Origin: QQWI01 sp964522015
Lineage (GTDB): Bacteria > Bacillota > Clostridia > Peptostreptococcales > Acidaminobacteraceae
Length of the DNA: 64,000 nucleotides
Assembly (NCBI GenBank): GCA_964522015.1
Contig: CAZFST010000001.1
Coordinates: forward strand, 248,001 to 312,000
Reading direction: 5' to 3'
In this document: positions 27,688-36,693 of the stretch, one piece after another
How the letters are laid out: the number at the start of each line of letters is the position of its first letter
How positions within the stretch are numbered: position 1 is the first letter of the stretch
Notes under the pieces: model-generated
What the model saw: only the letters and a program-made list of their open reading frames with translations
Databases searched by the model: none
Told to the model about the DNA's origin: nothing
Translations under genes and position numbers: made by a program

Positions 27688-29424
27688 ATGTTTAAAAGTT
27701 TCGTTAGTTATTACAAGCCACACAAGCGATTATTTGTGCTTGACCTTTTAGCAGCAACGGTTCTATCAGTTGTTGATTTGATTTTCCCCATTATTTCTCG
27801 TAGCATGATCAATACATATATACCCCAAAAGGATTTAGGTATGCTAGTGAGATTGGCTATCATCGTTACAGGGTTGTTTATGATCCGTAGTGGTTGTAAT
27901 TATTTCATGAACTACTGGGGTCACGTGATGGGGGCGCGAATGGAAAAAACCATGCGTAAAGATCTCTTTTCACATTATTTATCTTTACCTTATAAATTTT
28001 ACGATGAAAATAAAACCGGCAAATTAATGAGCAGACTTGTCAACGACCTCAGAGATATCTCAGAAATGGCCCACCACGTGCCAGAAGACGCCTTTGTTTC
28101 GATTTTGATGTTGGCTGGTAGTCTTGGTTTTCTCATGACGATCAACGTGCCCCTGACCCTGATACTAGCTGCCATGGTTGCCCTTCTCTTGGCCTACTCC
28201 ATATTGATGAGAAAGAGTATGTTATCGGCTTTTCGCAATCAACGGGAACGGACCGCCACCATTAATGCACAAATCGAAAACTCACTTTCTGGGATTCGCC
28301 TATGCCAGTCCTATGTGAATGAAGATTTTGAGCGAGAAAGGTTTGAAGAGGTCAACCAGAGCCACTATGAATCCCTACAAGACGCCTACCAAGCCATGGG
28401 GAAATTCACTGCTGGTTCCCATTTTTTAGCTGATATGATGAATTTGGCAATTGTGATCGTCGGTGGGGTATTTACCATTAAAGGTTGGATTAATATTGGT
28501 GATCTCGTGGCGTATCTCTTATTTACCTCGTTTTTTATGCGTCCTATACGCCAGGTGATTGGGATGATTCAACAGATTCAATCGGGAATGACAGGTTTTG
28601 AACGATTCTTTGAAGTGATGGCCATTAAATCTGAAATTACAGAATGCGAAAAACCCATAACCCTTGATAAAATTGAGGGTCAAATATCATTTAAAAATGT
28701 TTCTTTTGCCTATGACAAAGACAAGCCAATCTTAAAACAACTGGATTTGGAAATTCCCAAGGGCAAACATATTGCACTGGTTGGACCTTCAGGTGTTGGT
28801 AAATCGACAATTATCAATTTGGTACCCCGTTTTTACGATGTGACAGAGGGCGCCATTTTACTAGATGGTCATGATATTAAAACCCTAAATTTAAACCAGC
28901 TCAGAAAGTCCATTGGTATTGTTCAGCAGGATGTGTTTATTTTCCACGGTACCATCAAGGAAAATATCTTATATGGTAATCCGGATGCATCTGATGATGA
29001 TGTCTTAAAGGCTGCTACAAATGCCTACATTCATGAGTTTATTGACAGTTTGCCAGACGGCTACGACACTCTTGTCGGTGAACGTGGCGTAAAACTTTCA
29101 GGAGGTCAAAAGCAACGTTTATCCATCGCACGAGTCTTTCTCAAGAATCCGCCGATTGTCATATTAGATGAGGCGACATCATCACTGGATAATGCCAGCG
29201 AACGGTATGTACAGATGGCCCTTGATCGGCTCAGTGTTGGTAAAACCACTGTTACTGTGGCTCATCGCCTGACAACGGTGATGCACGCCGACGAAATCGT
29301 TGTATTGGAGGGTTCTGATATCGTTGAAAGAGGTACCCACGATGATCTATTAGAGAACAAAGGGTTGTATTACAATTTATATCATGCACAGTTCAAAGGT
29401 TTTATACCCGATTTTGCAGAGTAA
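27688..29424 (+). CDS. ABC transporter half-exporter (membrane + ATPase)
   Basis: Start at 27688 because AAAGGAG (27676-27682) precedes it; an ATG seven codons earlier (27667) lies before this site. 578 residues, the usual type I exporter half-transporter: six transmembrane helices (1-310) and an ATPase domain (about 330-570) with Walker A GPSGVGKST, Q-loop VQQDVF, signature LSGGQKQRLSIARV, Walker B IVILDEATSSLD and H-loop VAHRLTTV. No partner gene is adjacent, so it is likely a homodimer. It exports a lipid, drug or peptide; the substrate is unknown. A repeat array just upstream may control it. Confidence 0.9.
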   Translation: MFKSFVSYYKPHKRLFVLDLLAATVLSVVDLIFPIISRSMINTYIPQKDLGMLVRLAIIVTGLFMIRSGCNYFMNYWGHVMGARMEKTMRKDLFSHYLSLPYKFYDENKTGKLMSRLVNDLRDISEMAHHVPEDAFVSILMLAGSLGFLMTINVPLTLILAAMVALLLAYSILMRKSMLSAFRNQRERTATINAQIENSLSGIRLCQSYVNEDFERERFEEVNQSHYESLQDAYQAMGKFTAGSHFLADMMNLAIVIVGGVFTIKGWINIGDLVAYLLFTSFFMRPIRQVIGMIQQIQSGMTGFERFFEVMAIKSEITECEKPITLDKIEGQISFKNVSFAYDKDKPILKQLDLEIPKGKHIALVGPSGVGKSTIINLVPRFYDVTEGAILLDGHDIKTLNLNQLRKSIGIVQQDVFIFHGTIKENILYGNPDASDDDVLKAATNAYIHEFIDSLPDGYDTLVGERGVKLSGGQKQRLSIARVFLKNPPIVILDEATSSLDNASERYVQMALDRLSVGKTTVTVAHRLTTVMHADEIVVLEGSDIVERGTHDDLLENKGLYYNLYHAQFKGFIPDFAE

Positions 29425-29450
29425 TGTGGCATTTTCTTAATAGCTTATCA

Positions 29451-29480
29451 CGTTCAGGGTGTTTACCCTGGGCGTTCTTT
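29451..29480 (+). terminator. Terminator of the ABC exporter, overlapping the next promoter
   Basis: A 10-bp stem CGTTCAGGGT/ACCCTGGGCG (two G-U pairs) with GTTT loop, followed by TTCTTTT. The -35 of the flavodiiron gene lies inside its 3' arm. Confidence 0.65.
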
Positions 29481-29490
29481 TAGGTATAAT
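29462..29490 (+). promoter_or_regulatory. Predicted promoter of the flavodiiron gene
   Basis: -35 TTTACC (29462-29467), 17-bp spacer, perfect -10 TATAAT (29485-29490); start codon 30 bases further on. Confidence 0.55.
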
Positions 29491-29520
29491 AAAATTAGTT
29501 TGTAATCATAGGAGGCTGTT

Positions 29521-30726
29521 ATGGATTGTAGAGTACCGATTAGTGAAAAGATACATTGGATTGGTGTCAACGACAGAGAAACCACATTGTTTGAAAATTT
29601 TTGGCCCTTAGATAAGGGTGTGGCTTACAACTCATACTTGATTAACGACGATAAAGTTGTCCTTGTTGATACGGTTAAGTTTAACAAAACAGATCAATAT
29701 ATTGATAAAATCAAGCAAATTATCGGAGACCGTCAAGTGGATTACTTAGTGGTCAACCATATGGAGCCTGATCATTCTGGTTCAATGCTGGCTGTTATCG
29801 CAAATTATCCAAATATAAAAATTGTCGGTAATAAGAAGACATTTGAATTCATCACGAATTTTTATAGCATTGATCCTTCCTATTTTTATGAAATCAAAGA
29901 AGGAGATGTCCTTGACTGCGGGCAGCACCAACTGAAGTTCTACTTAACCCCGATGATTCACTGGCCAGAAACCATGATGACTTACGATATGACCACAAAA
30001 ACCTTGTTTTCCATGGATGCTTTTGGTGGATTTGGCGCTCTTGATGGTGGTATTTTTGATGATGAAATCAATTATATTGAGTTTTATGAAGACGAAATCC
30101 GCCGTTATTACTCCAATATCGTTGCGAAATATTCGCCGATTGTTCAAGCAGCACTTAAAAAACTTGGAACCTTGGACATTAAAATGATTTGTCCTACCCA
30201 TGGACCGATTTGGCGCACAAATCCTCAAGCTATTATCAATTATTATGATAAATGGTCAAGATATGAAGCCGAAGAGGGGGTTGTCATCGTATACTCTACA
30301 ATGTACGGCAACACTGCAAAAATGGCTGATTATGTTGCAAGAGTCGTCTCGGAAAACGGCGTTAAGAATGTTCGTGTTTACGATGCTTCAAAAACCCATT
30401 TATCTTATATCATCTCTGATATTTGGCGTTTTAAAGGGGTGATTCTTGGATCGTGTGCTTACAACTCGCATATATTCCCTGCGATGGAAGCCGTTATTAA
30501 CAAGATAGAACACGTGAAACTCAAGAATCGTTATTTAGGGATTTTTGGCAATAGATCTTGGTCTGGTGGGGGTGTTAGCACCTTAGACACCTTTGCAGAA
30601 AATATCAAATGGGAACGGGTTGGTGTTTCCGTGGAAGCCACTTCCACTCCTAAGGCACCAGATTTTCAATTGCTTCAAGAAATGGGTCAAGAAATGGCGC
30701 AAAAGGTCATTAGTAATCCAAAATAG
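29521..30726 (+). CDS. fprA: FprA-type flavodiiron protein (O2/NO reductase)
   Basis: 401 residues; AGGAGG before ATG. N-terminal metallo-beta-lactamase-like diiron domain with NHMEPDHSG (HxExDH ligands, about 80-86), MIHWPE (third His), SMDAFG (bridging Asp) and CPTHGPIW (final His); all ligands are present. C-terminal flavodoxin domain from about 255 with the FMN phosphate loop YSTMYGNTAKMA. Clostridial FprA proteins reduce O2 to water (or NO to N2O) with electrons from rubredoxin or NADH via partners, protecting strict anaerobes. No rubredoxin is fused or adjacent. Confidence 0.95.
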   Translation: MDCRVPISEKIHWIGVNDRETTLFENFWPLDKGVAYNSYLINDDKVVLVDTVKFNKTDQYIDKIKQIIGDRQVDYLVVNHMEPDHSGSMLAVIANYPNIKIVGNKKTFEFITNFYSIDPSYFYEIKEGDVLDCGQHQLKFYLTPMIHWPETMMTYDMTTKTLFSMDAFGGFGALDGGIFDDEINYIEFYEDEIRRYYSNIVAKYSPIVQAALKKLGTLDIKMICPTHGPIWRTNPQAIINYYDKWSRYEAEEGVVIVYSTMYGNTAKMADYVARVVSENGVKNVRVYDASKTHLSYIISDIWRFKGVILGSCAYNSHIFPAMEAVINKIEHVKLKNRYLGIFGNRSWSGGGVSTLDTFAENIKWERVGVSVEATSTPKAPDFQLLQEMGQEMAQKVISNPK

Positions 30727-30743
30727 CCTATGGTTTTAATTAA

Positions 30744-30779
30744 AAAGAGGCTGGCATCTTGAAGGATGCTAGCCTCTTT
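30744..30779. terminator. Bidirectional terminator between fprA and apbE
   Basis: 15-bp stem AAAGAGGCTGGCATC / GATGCTAGCCTCTTT (one G-T) with a six-base loop, A-rich upstream and T-rich downstream. Confidence 0.85.
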
Positions 30780-30804
30780 GGTTATTATTTAAGTAATATG
30801 ATGA

Positions 30805-31827
30805 TTACGGCATGACAGTATAGGTGTCATCCACTAATTTAAAGTTTTCTTTAATGCCAGAGCTTAAATAGATTTTAGAGTCATTGGTCACAAATATGGC
30901 ATCAATTTGATCCATGGATTCAATCAGAGCTAAGCCTTTTTCAAGACCTTGGGCAAAAATAAGGGTTGATAAAGCGTCGCCGTCTATGGAGTTTGGAGAG
31001 ATAATTGAGACACTCCATAATCCATTATCAATAGGGTAGCCATTTTTTGTATCTAATAAATGGTGATAGCGCTTACCATCAGATTCGAAAAAACGTTCAT
31101 AGGTGCCTGACGTGACAATGGACTGATTACTCAGACTTACAACGCCGATATAAGCACCTCTTGCTTGATCTGGATTTTGAACCCCCACCTGCCAAGGCTT
31201 TTTCTTTGCTTTGTCACCAAGGGTTAGTATATTGCCACCATAATTAATAATGGCTTGCTTAATTCCGTGTTTCAGTAGAATTTCCCGGGTGGCATCGGCT
31301 GCATAGCCTTTGCCAATGGCCCCAAGGTCAAGTTTCATACCAGTTTCAGTTAGGTAAACTGATAGATTTTTAGGATCTAATATTACTTTCGTATGATCTA
31401 CTAACTTGATGGCTTCTTGTAATTCGAGAGCACTGGGAACCCGAGGTGCTTCAGTCCCGATACCCCAAAGGTCCACAACAGGTCCAATTGAAATATCAAA
31501 ACTTGAACTGACTTTGCTATACTCTAGAGCTTTCTTGATAACATTGAAAGTCGCTTCTGAAATAACAACTGGATGAACTCCTGCCGCACTGTTGATTTGA
31601 CTCAGTTCTGAACTGTTCACATGCATGCTCATGGTGGCATCTATAAGATCCAAGGCATCCCATATCTCGCTAGAAACTGGGGTTTTGAGGGTTTCATATG
31701 TTGTAATTTGACAGACCGTATGGAGTTTGAAATTTTCCACTGTATGTAATTCTTGCTGAGCACAGCTTGATAAAAACAGTAGACTGATAAGAATTGCTGT
31801 TATTTTAATTGAATTTGACGGTTTCAT
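30805..31827 (-). CDS. apbE: ApbE-family FAD:protein FMN transferase lipoprotein
   Basis: 340 residues from the ATG with GGAGG eight bases upstream; a start 17 codons earlier lacks a site. A lipoprotein signal is visible (ITAILISLLFLSSC, Cys about 24), so it acts outside the membrane. Family motifs: LDLGAIGKGYAADATRE, NYGGNI and a C-terminal DGDALSTLIFAQG with metal-binding Asp. ApbE attaches FMN to Thr of Rnf/Nqr subunits and related redox proteins. No rnf genes are in the window. It is divergent from the NusG-II protein; both kinds of gene are often found together with Rnf-type redox loci. Confidence 0.92.
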   Translation of the reverse strand: MKPSNSIKITAILISLLFLSSCAQQELHTVENFKLHTVCQITTYETLKTPVSSEIWDALDLIDATMSMHVNSSELSQINSAAGVHPVVISEATFNVIKKALEYSKVSSSFDISIGPVVDLWGIGTEAPRVPSALELQEAIKLVDHTKVILDPKNLSVYLTETGMKLDLGAIGKGYAADATREILLKHGIKQAIINYGGNILTLGDKAKKKPWQVGVQNPDQARGAYIGVVSLSNQSIVTSGTYERFFESDGKRYHHLLDTKNGYPIDNGLWSVSIISPNSIDGDALSTLIFAQGLEKGLALIESMDQIDAIFVTNDSKIYLSSGIKENFKLVDDTYTVMP

Positions 31828-31849
31828 ATTGTCCTCCAGAAAAATGCTC

Positions 31850-31878
31850 TTTATAATAAGTATAATGGTTGCGGTCAA
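31850..31878 (-). promoter_or_regulatory. Predicted apbE promoter
   Basis: On the minus strand: -35 TTGACC (31873-31878), 17-bp spacer, -10 TATAAA (31850-31855). A TATAAT at 31861-31866 may serve as -10 for the divergent gene. Confidence 0.6.
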
Positions 31879-31902
31879 AAAAATCTACTCTTGAGGATAG
31901 TT

Positions 31903-32283
31903 ATGAAAAAAGGCGATTGGATACTTACTATCACAGTATTATTTGTGGCACTTTCATTATGGGGTGGCCTTAAATTGACATCTTATCTTCAGCAACAAGA
32001 CAACTTAATGCTCATTGTCAAATCAGAAGGAAAAGTCGTTCAAACCCTTGAGGTGGACGCAACAACCTCCGCCAGTTATCAGGTTGAAAATCAATTTGGC
32101 TATAATCTTATTTGGGTGAGGGCAGGGGTAGTAACCATACACGAATCCGATTGCAAAAATCAATTGTGTGTAGGTTTTGGAGGCATCTCAAAATCTGGTG
32201 AATCTCTGGTTTGCTTGCCTCATCGAGTGATTGTTGAACTAAAAGGGACTAAAGCCTTAGAAGTAGACGCTGTTAGTCAGTAG
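31903..32283 (+). CDS. NusG domain II-containing membrane-anchored protein
   Basis: 126 residues from ATG 31903 (GAGG about seven bases upstream; a TTG four codons earlier is the alternative). One N-terminal transmembrane helix (WILTITVLFVALSLWGGL) and an outside beta-rich domain with the paired Cys motif DCKNQLCVGFGGISKSGESLVCLPHRVIVEL, which is the signature of the NusG_II family. In Clostridia such proteins sit beside ApbE and Gx transporters; the function is not known. Here ApbE is divergent and a Gx gene is 13 kb away (45079). It is convergent with the TIM-barrel gene. Confidence 0.78.
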   Translation: MKKGDWILTITVLFVALSLWGGLKLTSYLQQQDNLMLIVKSEGKVVQTLEVDATTSASYQVENQFGYNLIWVRAGVVTIHESDCKNQLCVGFGGISKSGESLVCLPHRVIVELKGTKALEVDAVSQ

Positions 32284-32288
32284 TGCTA

Positions 32289-33077
32289 CTACAATTTGGT
32301 AGCACGTAATAGTGCTACAAGAAAACCTTGCGTTTGTTGTAGTTCGAGAAGATAATCATCACAGCTCCGTGCCAATAACTCAATATTGATCATGAGACCA
32401 CTCTCATTAATATCTCTAAGTAGCTGCGCCTCTTCGGGTGTCAATGTCACAAAGCCACCATGGGGATTTTGTGAAGAGTGGACATGGCAGTAGGCGCCAT
32501 GGGACTTTAGCCAGTGCCACTGATCTAAACCTTCAAGGACGGAAAGATGGGCAGTGTCAAGGCATAGAGATGGACTTTTAATGCCTACATGGTGGACAAA
32601 TTTTTGATACAAAGTCATATCCCATCCGATTGACGGTACGGTTTCAAGCAGGATTTGTATATTTGGCCTTACAGAAAGATGATTTTGAAGTGCAATATGT
32701 CTATTTATAGTATTATCAATAGACGTTTCTCTGTTAGCATAATCGGTGGCATAGGGATGTAACACGATTCTCATGTGTTTTGCTTCCCAAGCGATGTTTT
32801 GTATTTTATCCAAATAAGCGATATAGTGTTTGTAAGAATTTGTTTTGTCCATATCGCCAGAAGCAATATTAAAATGCTCTTTTTGTAGATGATGTGGTAT
32901 GTGAAAAGTCATGGTTTGATTGCGTATAATGGCGTTTTGTATCAAGGTTTTATAGTGTTTTAGGTCAAGGGCCTCAGTGGATAAACACCATTCGATGCCA
33001 CTAAATACTGGAGACAGTTGTGTCCAAAGTTCTTGATGGTGATCCCAAAAATTTTCTTCGTAAGTAAGGCTGAACAT
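32289..33077 (-). CDS. Xylose isomerase-like TIM barrel protein
   Basis: 262 residues. The pattern fits the AP endonuclease 2/sugar isomerase-epimerase fold: metal-ligand candidates in MRIVLHPYATDY, ILLETVPS (Glu), SLCLDTAHLS (Asp, His), AYCHVHSSQNPHG (His) and a last Glu in MINIELLARS. The set resembles the trinuclear zinc site of endonuclease IV, yet the protein is shorter than Nfo (about 280) and could be a sugar epimerase. Only five bases separate its stop from the convergent NusG-II gene; a GTGCTAC/GTAGCAC hairpin covers the junction (32283-32305). Divergent from pabA. Confidence 0.65.
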   Translation of the reverse strand: MFSLTYEENFWDHHQELWTQLSPVFSGIEWCLSTEALDLKHYKTLIQNAIIRNQTMTFHIPHHLQKEHFNIASGDMDKTNSYKHYIAYLDKIQNIAWEAKHMRIVLHPYATDYANRETSIDNTINRHIALQNHLSVRPNIQILLETVPSIGWDMTLYQKFVHHVGIKSPSLCLDTAHLSVLEGLDQWHWLKSHGAYCHVHSSQNPHGGFVTLTPEEAQLLRDINESGLMINIELLARSCDDYLLELQQTQGFLVALLRATKL

Positions 33078-33172
33078 AGTGACCTCTCAAGGCCCAAGGG
33101 AGCCCAACAATCTCAGATAAGCTTAAAGCGTTTACCTGAAGACAATTTGCTAAAAAAGCAGTGGAGTGAGAC

Positions 33173-33742
33173 ATGTTATTAATGATAGATAATTATGATT
33201 CATTTACGTATAATTTGGTCCATTATTTTGAACAACTAGCTGAGAAGATGGTGATTTTCAGAAATGACGCCTTAACCCTTAGTGATATTGAAGCGATTAA
33301 TCCCGGTGGAATTGTGTTATCACCAGGTCCCTGCACCCCTAATGAATCGGGGATTTGTTTACCTGTGATGGCTGCATTTTCTGAAAAGTACCCCATTTTA
33401 GGGATCTGTCTTGGCCATCAAATTATTGCCCAACATTTTGGTGCTAAAATTATTAAAGCGCCAGAACCTGTTCATGGTAAAGTGTTTGCCATGCATCACG
33501 ATGGCAAGGGTATTTTTACGGGGTTACCTTCACCATTTCAAGTGACGCGGTACCATTCATTGATGATTGATCCTATGTCACTACCGGAATGCCTTGAGGT
33601 CACCGCAAAGACTGAAGATGGGATTATTATGGGCGTTCGTCATCGCACTCTCCCGATTGAAGGCGTTCAGTTCCACCCCGAGGCTATTTTAACACAATAC
33701 GGCCTAGAATTGCTCTCTAATTTTTTGAAAGTTTCGAGGTGA
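33173..33742 (+). CDS. pabA: Aminodeoxychorismate/anthranilate synthase glutamine amidotransferase
   Basis: 189 residues; GGAGTGA before ATG. Class I glutamine amidotransferase: MIDNYDSFTYNLVHYF at the start, oxyanion SPGPCTP, nucleophile Cys in ILGICLGHQ (about residue 79) and catalytic His-Glu in GVQFHPEA. Families PabA and TrpG cannot be separated by sequence, but the following pabB, pabC and fol genes show it serves p-aminobenzoate synthesis; it may also serve TrpE. It releases ammonia from Gln for PabB. First gene of a nine-gene operon; pabB follows after three bases. Confidence 0.93.
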   Translation: MLLMIDNYDSFTYNLVHYFEQLAEKMVIFRNDALTLSDIEAINPGGIVLSPGPCTPNESGICLPVMAAFSEKYPILGICLGHQIIAQHFGAKIIKAPEPVHGKVFAMHHDGKGIFTGLPSPFQVTRYHSLMIDPMSLPECLEVTAKTEDGIIMGVRHRTLPIEGVQFHPEAILTQYGLELLSNFLKVSR

Positions 33743-33745
33743 CCC

Positions 33746-35176
33746 GTGCAAAAGATAGCTGTAAACGTGTTGCCCGAACAAGCTTATTGGGCACTTAAAG
33801 ATTCCAAACAACCCTTTTGGCTCGATAGTGGTATGGATGCCAATCGACTTGGTCGATATAGTTTTTTAGGGGCTAACCCCACGGGTTACTTTTGTATTAA
33901 AGATGGGGCCTGCGGGATTTATGTGGACTTAATCGTGTCGGCAGGGGTAGTTGATGTCATGTTTGAGGATGGAGAAGTGACCACAAAAGACGGTAAAGTG
34001 GTTTCAAGTACCCCTTGGGAATTATTAAGGCAAGTATTAAAAGACCGTCGTTTGGCATTACCATGTGAAGATGACGATAACCAACCAGGCTTTTGGGGTG
34101 GCGCCGTCGGTTATTTTAGCTATGAACTGAAGGATACTCTGGAAAAGCTACCCCATTTAGCGCAAAATGATTTACCTATACCCCTGTGTCAATTGCATTT
34201 TTACGACTGGGTATATGCCTATGATCATCTCTTAAATCAAGGTTACTTATTATCTTACTCGGATCAAGTTGACCTATCGCCTTGGCGCGTGCTACTGGAG
34301 TCGCCTCAAACCATCTGTCTTGAGCCAGGGCCTTTTGTCATGGGACCCCTTAAGTCAAATATGTCTCGAGAAGCTTATAATGCTGGGCTTGATCAGATCA
34401 AGTCTAACATAGCCAGTGGTGATATCTATCAGATGAACTTTACCCAACGGTTCAGCGCACCTTTTCAAGGTGATGTGATTTCTTTGTATTACCGTTTGAG
34501 AAGAGAAAATCCAGCGCCTTTTGCCAGTTTTTTGAGGTATCCTGATTTGGATATTTTATCATGTTCTCCTGAGCGGTTTATTGAGATTAGGGGAAATGTG
34601 GTTGAAACAAGGCCTATCAAAGGAACGGTGGCTCGGGGTAAAGATCTACTGGAAGATGAAGCCAATCGCTTGTGGTTACAACAAAGTGAAAAAGATCGTT
34701 CTGAACTTTTAATGATTGTGGATCTTGAACGCAACGATTTGTCAAAGATTGCTGCGGTTGGTTCTGTCCGGGTTCCCGAACTTTTTGCCATTGAACAATA
34801 CCCTACAGTATTTCATTTAGTGTCTACTGTACAAGCGGATCTTGGCCCCAATAAGGATATTGTGGATGTGATTCAGGCCACTTTTCCAGGGGGTTCTATC
34901 ACTGGAACCCCTAAAATTCGAGCCATGTCCGTGATTGATCAACTGGAACCCACCTGTCGCAACCTCTATACTGGGAGCATTGGCTACATTTCAGATAGTG
35001 GTCATATGGACCTTAATATTGTTATCAGAACCATTGTAAAACAAAAGGATATCGTTCACTATCAAGTTGGCGGAGGCATTGTATGGGATTCTAAAACCGA
35101 TGATGAGTTTGAAGAGTCCTTAACAAAAGGCGGGGCGCTTAAGAGGGTTCTATACCATGATCATCCATTTGAATGA
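33746..35176 (+). CDS. pabB: Aminodeoxychorismate synthase component I
   Basis: 476 residues; GTG start preceded by GAGGTGA, which includes the pabA stop. Chorismate-binding enzyme: SFLGANP near the start, IASGDIYQMNFTQRF, ETRPIKGTVARG, DLERNDLSKIA and PGGSITGTPKIRAM. The PIKGT motif carries the Lys typical of PabB where TrpE has PIAGT, which supports aminodeoxychorismate rather than anthranilate synthesis. It joins chorismate and ammonia from PabA. The last 20 bases overlap the pabC start, so translation is probably coupled. Confidence 0.93.
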   Translation: MQKIAVNVLPEQAYWALKDSKQPFWLDSGMDANRLGRYSFLGANPTGYFCIKDGACGIYVDLIVSAGVVDVMFEDGEVTTKDGKVVSSTPWELLRQVLKDRRLALPCEDDDNQPGFWGGAVGYFSYELKDTLEKLPHLAQNDLPIPLCQLHFYDWVYAYDHLLNQGYLLSYSDQVDLSPWRVLLESPQTICLEPGPFVMGPLKSNMSREAYNAGLDQIKSNIASGDIYQMNFTQRFSAPFQGDVISLYYRLRRENPAPFASFLRYPDLDILSCSPERFIEIRGNVVETRPIKGTVARGKDLLEDEANRLWLQQSEKDRSELLMIVDLERNDLSKIAAVGSVRVPELFAIEQYPTVFHLVSTVQADLGPNKDIVDVIQATFPGGSITGTPKIRAMSVIDQLEPTCRNLYTGSIGYISDSGHMDLNIVIRTIVKQKDIVHYQVGGGIVWDSKTDDEFEESLTKGGALKRVLYHDHPFE

Positions 35177-35951
35177 CATTGATGCAAACCGATTAATCTG
35201 GGAAACCTCGACAATGAGCCATGGGATAGGGCTCTTTGAGACCATTTTATTAGTTCGGGGCAAACCTATTTTTTTGAATGAGCATCTGAATCGACTGAAT
35301 CAGAGTCTAGATTTTTTAGGTGTTGAAGGGCAGGTCACCTTAAATAGTGTGAAACAAGAGCTTTTGGGGATTGATTCTAATATTTTGCATCAAGTTTTGA
35401 AAATAATCGTTTACTGTCATATGAAAGATGGGTATCTACAGTTAATAGTGACTCCCGACCCCTATTCTGACCAAAAGTTGTTTGATGGCCTTGCTGTTAA
35501 ATTAACAACATCCATTCAAACCACAACCAATCCCCTTAATTATCACAAAACAATCAACTATCTTGAACGCCGTTTATTGCTGCAAGGGTTAAAAGAAGAG
35601 GGGTTTGATGAGGGCATTCGCATTAACCAATTTGATCGCATCAGTGAAGGCACAAAAACAAATGTTTTTATTTTTAATGGCGTTCATTGGCTGACCCCAC
35701 CTTTAACCGAGGGAATCCTTGATGGCATCTGTCGTCAATGGCTCGTGGAGAGTCTTCGTTCTAAAGGGGAAGTGGTTGAAGAAGCACCGATTACTGAAGA
35801 TGATTTCAAGAAATCTGAATTAACGGTCGTTACCAATAGTTTGATTGGCTGTGCCCACGTTAGTACAAATCACCCTAAACCATCATCTCAATTACTGTTG
35901 ATACATTCACTTTCAAAGGACTATCGAGGAGGATTCTATGGATGCACTTAA
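35157..35951 (+). CDS. pabC: Aminodeoxychorismate lyase (class IV PLP enzyme)
   Basis: 264 residues; ATG inside the end of pabB. Class IV aminotransferase fold: SHGIGLFETILL near the N-terminus, PLP Lys in NYHKTINYLERR (about 141) and ISEGTKTNVFIFNG (about 162). With pabA/pabB upstream it should cleave aminodeoxychorismate to p-aminobenzoate and pyruvate. A second class IV gene occurs at 43725. Its end overlaps the next gene by 14 bases. Confidence 0.9.
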   Translation: MIIHLNDIDANRLIWETSTMSHGIGLFETILLVRGKPIFLNEHLNRLNQSLDFLGVEGQVTLNSVKQELLGIDSNILHQVLKIIVYCHMKDGYLQLIVTPDPYSDQKLFDGLAVKLTTSIQTTTNPLNYHKTINYLERRLLLQGLKEEGFDEGIRINQFDRISEGTKTNVFIFNGVHWLTPPLTEGILDGICRQWLVESLRSKGEVVEEAPITEDDFKKSELTVVTNSLIGCAHVSTNHPKPSSQLLLIHSLSKDYRGGFYGCT

Positions 35952-36657
35952 ACAAGCACTAGACCAATTTGTAGCACAAATGGCTTCGGATGAAAACATA
36001 CTGAGTATCTCTGTAATTGGCAGTGCTGCATTATGTCTTGAAACCTTAGAGCGAGTCCGCGATGTTGATCTCTTTGTTGTTAAAGAAGTTTCCAATGGCT
36101 TTGAGAGAGAAGTGAAGATGGTAGACGGCAAGGAATTTGATATTTCTTATATCGATGTAGACGATCTCAACAAGTTGATTATTAAAGACAATCATTTTTG
36201 GTTAAATATACTTTCAAAGGCCAAACACCTTTATAAAAAGAATTCACTGATAGAAGGCTATTTCCAATTGGCCAATCGCATGTATATGAACGGCCCCAAC
36301 ACACTAACAGATCAAGAACTCACTTATTTTAGATTCAAAATGACAAAGCAAGTGGAAGACTTAGAAGCAAGGGTGGATAAACCTTTCCATTTTCAATATT
36401 TAGCTGGGGTTTATATGGAAGATATGCTGCGGGCTTATTTCCGTATGCAAAACACTTGGATTCCCCGGGATAAAAAAATGGTGGATTTCATATTCAACAC
36501 AGATTTAGTGCTGTATGAGCTTGTTAAAGCATCCTATATGGCTGATAATACAAAAGAACATTTGCAGTTGATTGACGATGTAGCCCTCTATATCTTAAAG
36601 CCCTACGGTGGGAAAATTGCCCTTTTAGAGCGTTGTCATTTACCAATTTACGAGTAA
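35938..36657 (+). CDS. Nucleotidyltransferase-fold protein in the folate operon
   Basis: 239 residues; GAGGAGG ahead of the ATG within pabC. The N-terminal 90 residues have the polymerase-beta nucleotidyltransferase layout: SVIGSAALCLETLERVRDVDLFVVKE (GS followed by DVD) and a third Asp in EFDISYIDVDD. C-terminal 100 residues are helical (FRFKMTKQVEDLEARVD) as in kanamycin-nucleotidyltransferase-like proteins. I know no folate pathway step that needs such an enzyme. Overlap with pabC and 36 bases to folE place it firmly inside the operon. The function is unknown. Confidence 0.7.
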   Translation: MDALKQALDQFVAQMASDENILSISVIGSAALCLETLERVRDVDLFVVKEVSNGFEREVKMVDGKEFDISYIDVDDLNKLIIKDNHFWLNILSKAKHLYKKNSLIEGYFQLANRMYMNGPNTLTDQELTYFRFKMTKQVEDLEARVDKPFHFQYLAGVYMEDMLRAYFRMQNTWIPRDKKMVDFIFNTDLVLYELVKASYMADNTKEHLQLIDDVALYILKPYGGKIALLERCHLPIYE

Positions 36658-36693
36658 TCAAATCTAACAAATCAATCATAAAGGAAAATCAAA

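Noticed and set aside
32283..32305. Terminator between the NusG-II and TIM-barrel genes
   Set aside because: The GTGCTAC/GTAGCAC hairpin has no T-run on either strand; it may still slow RNA polymerase, but I do not call it a terminator.
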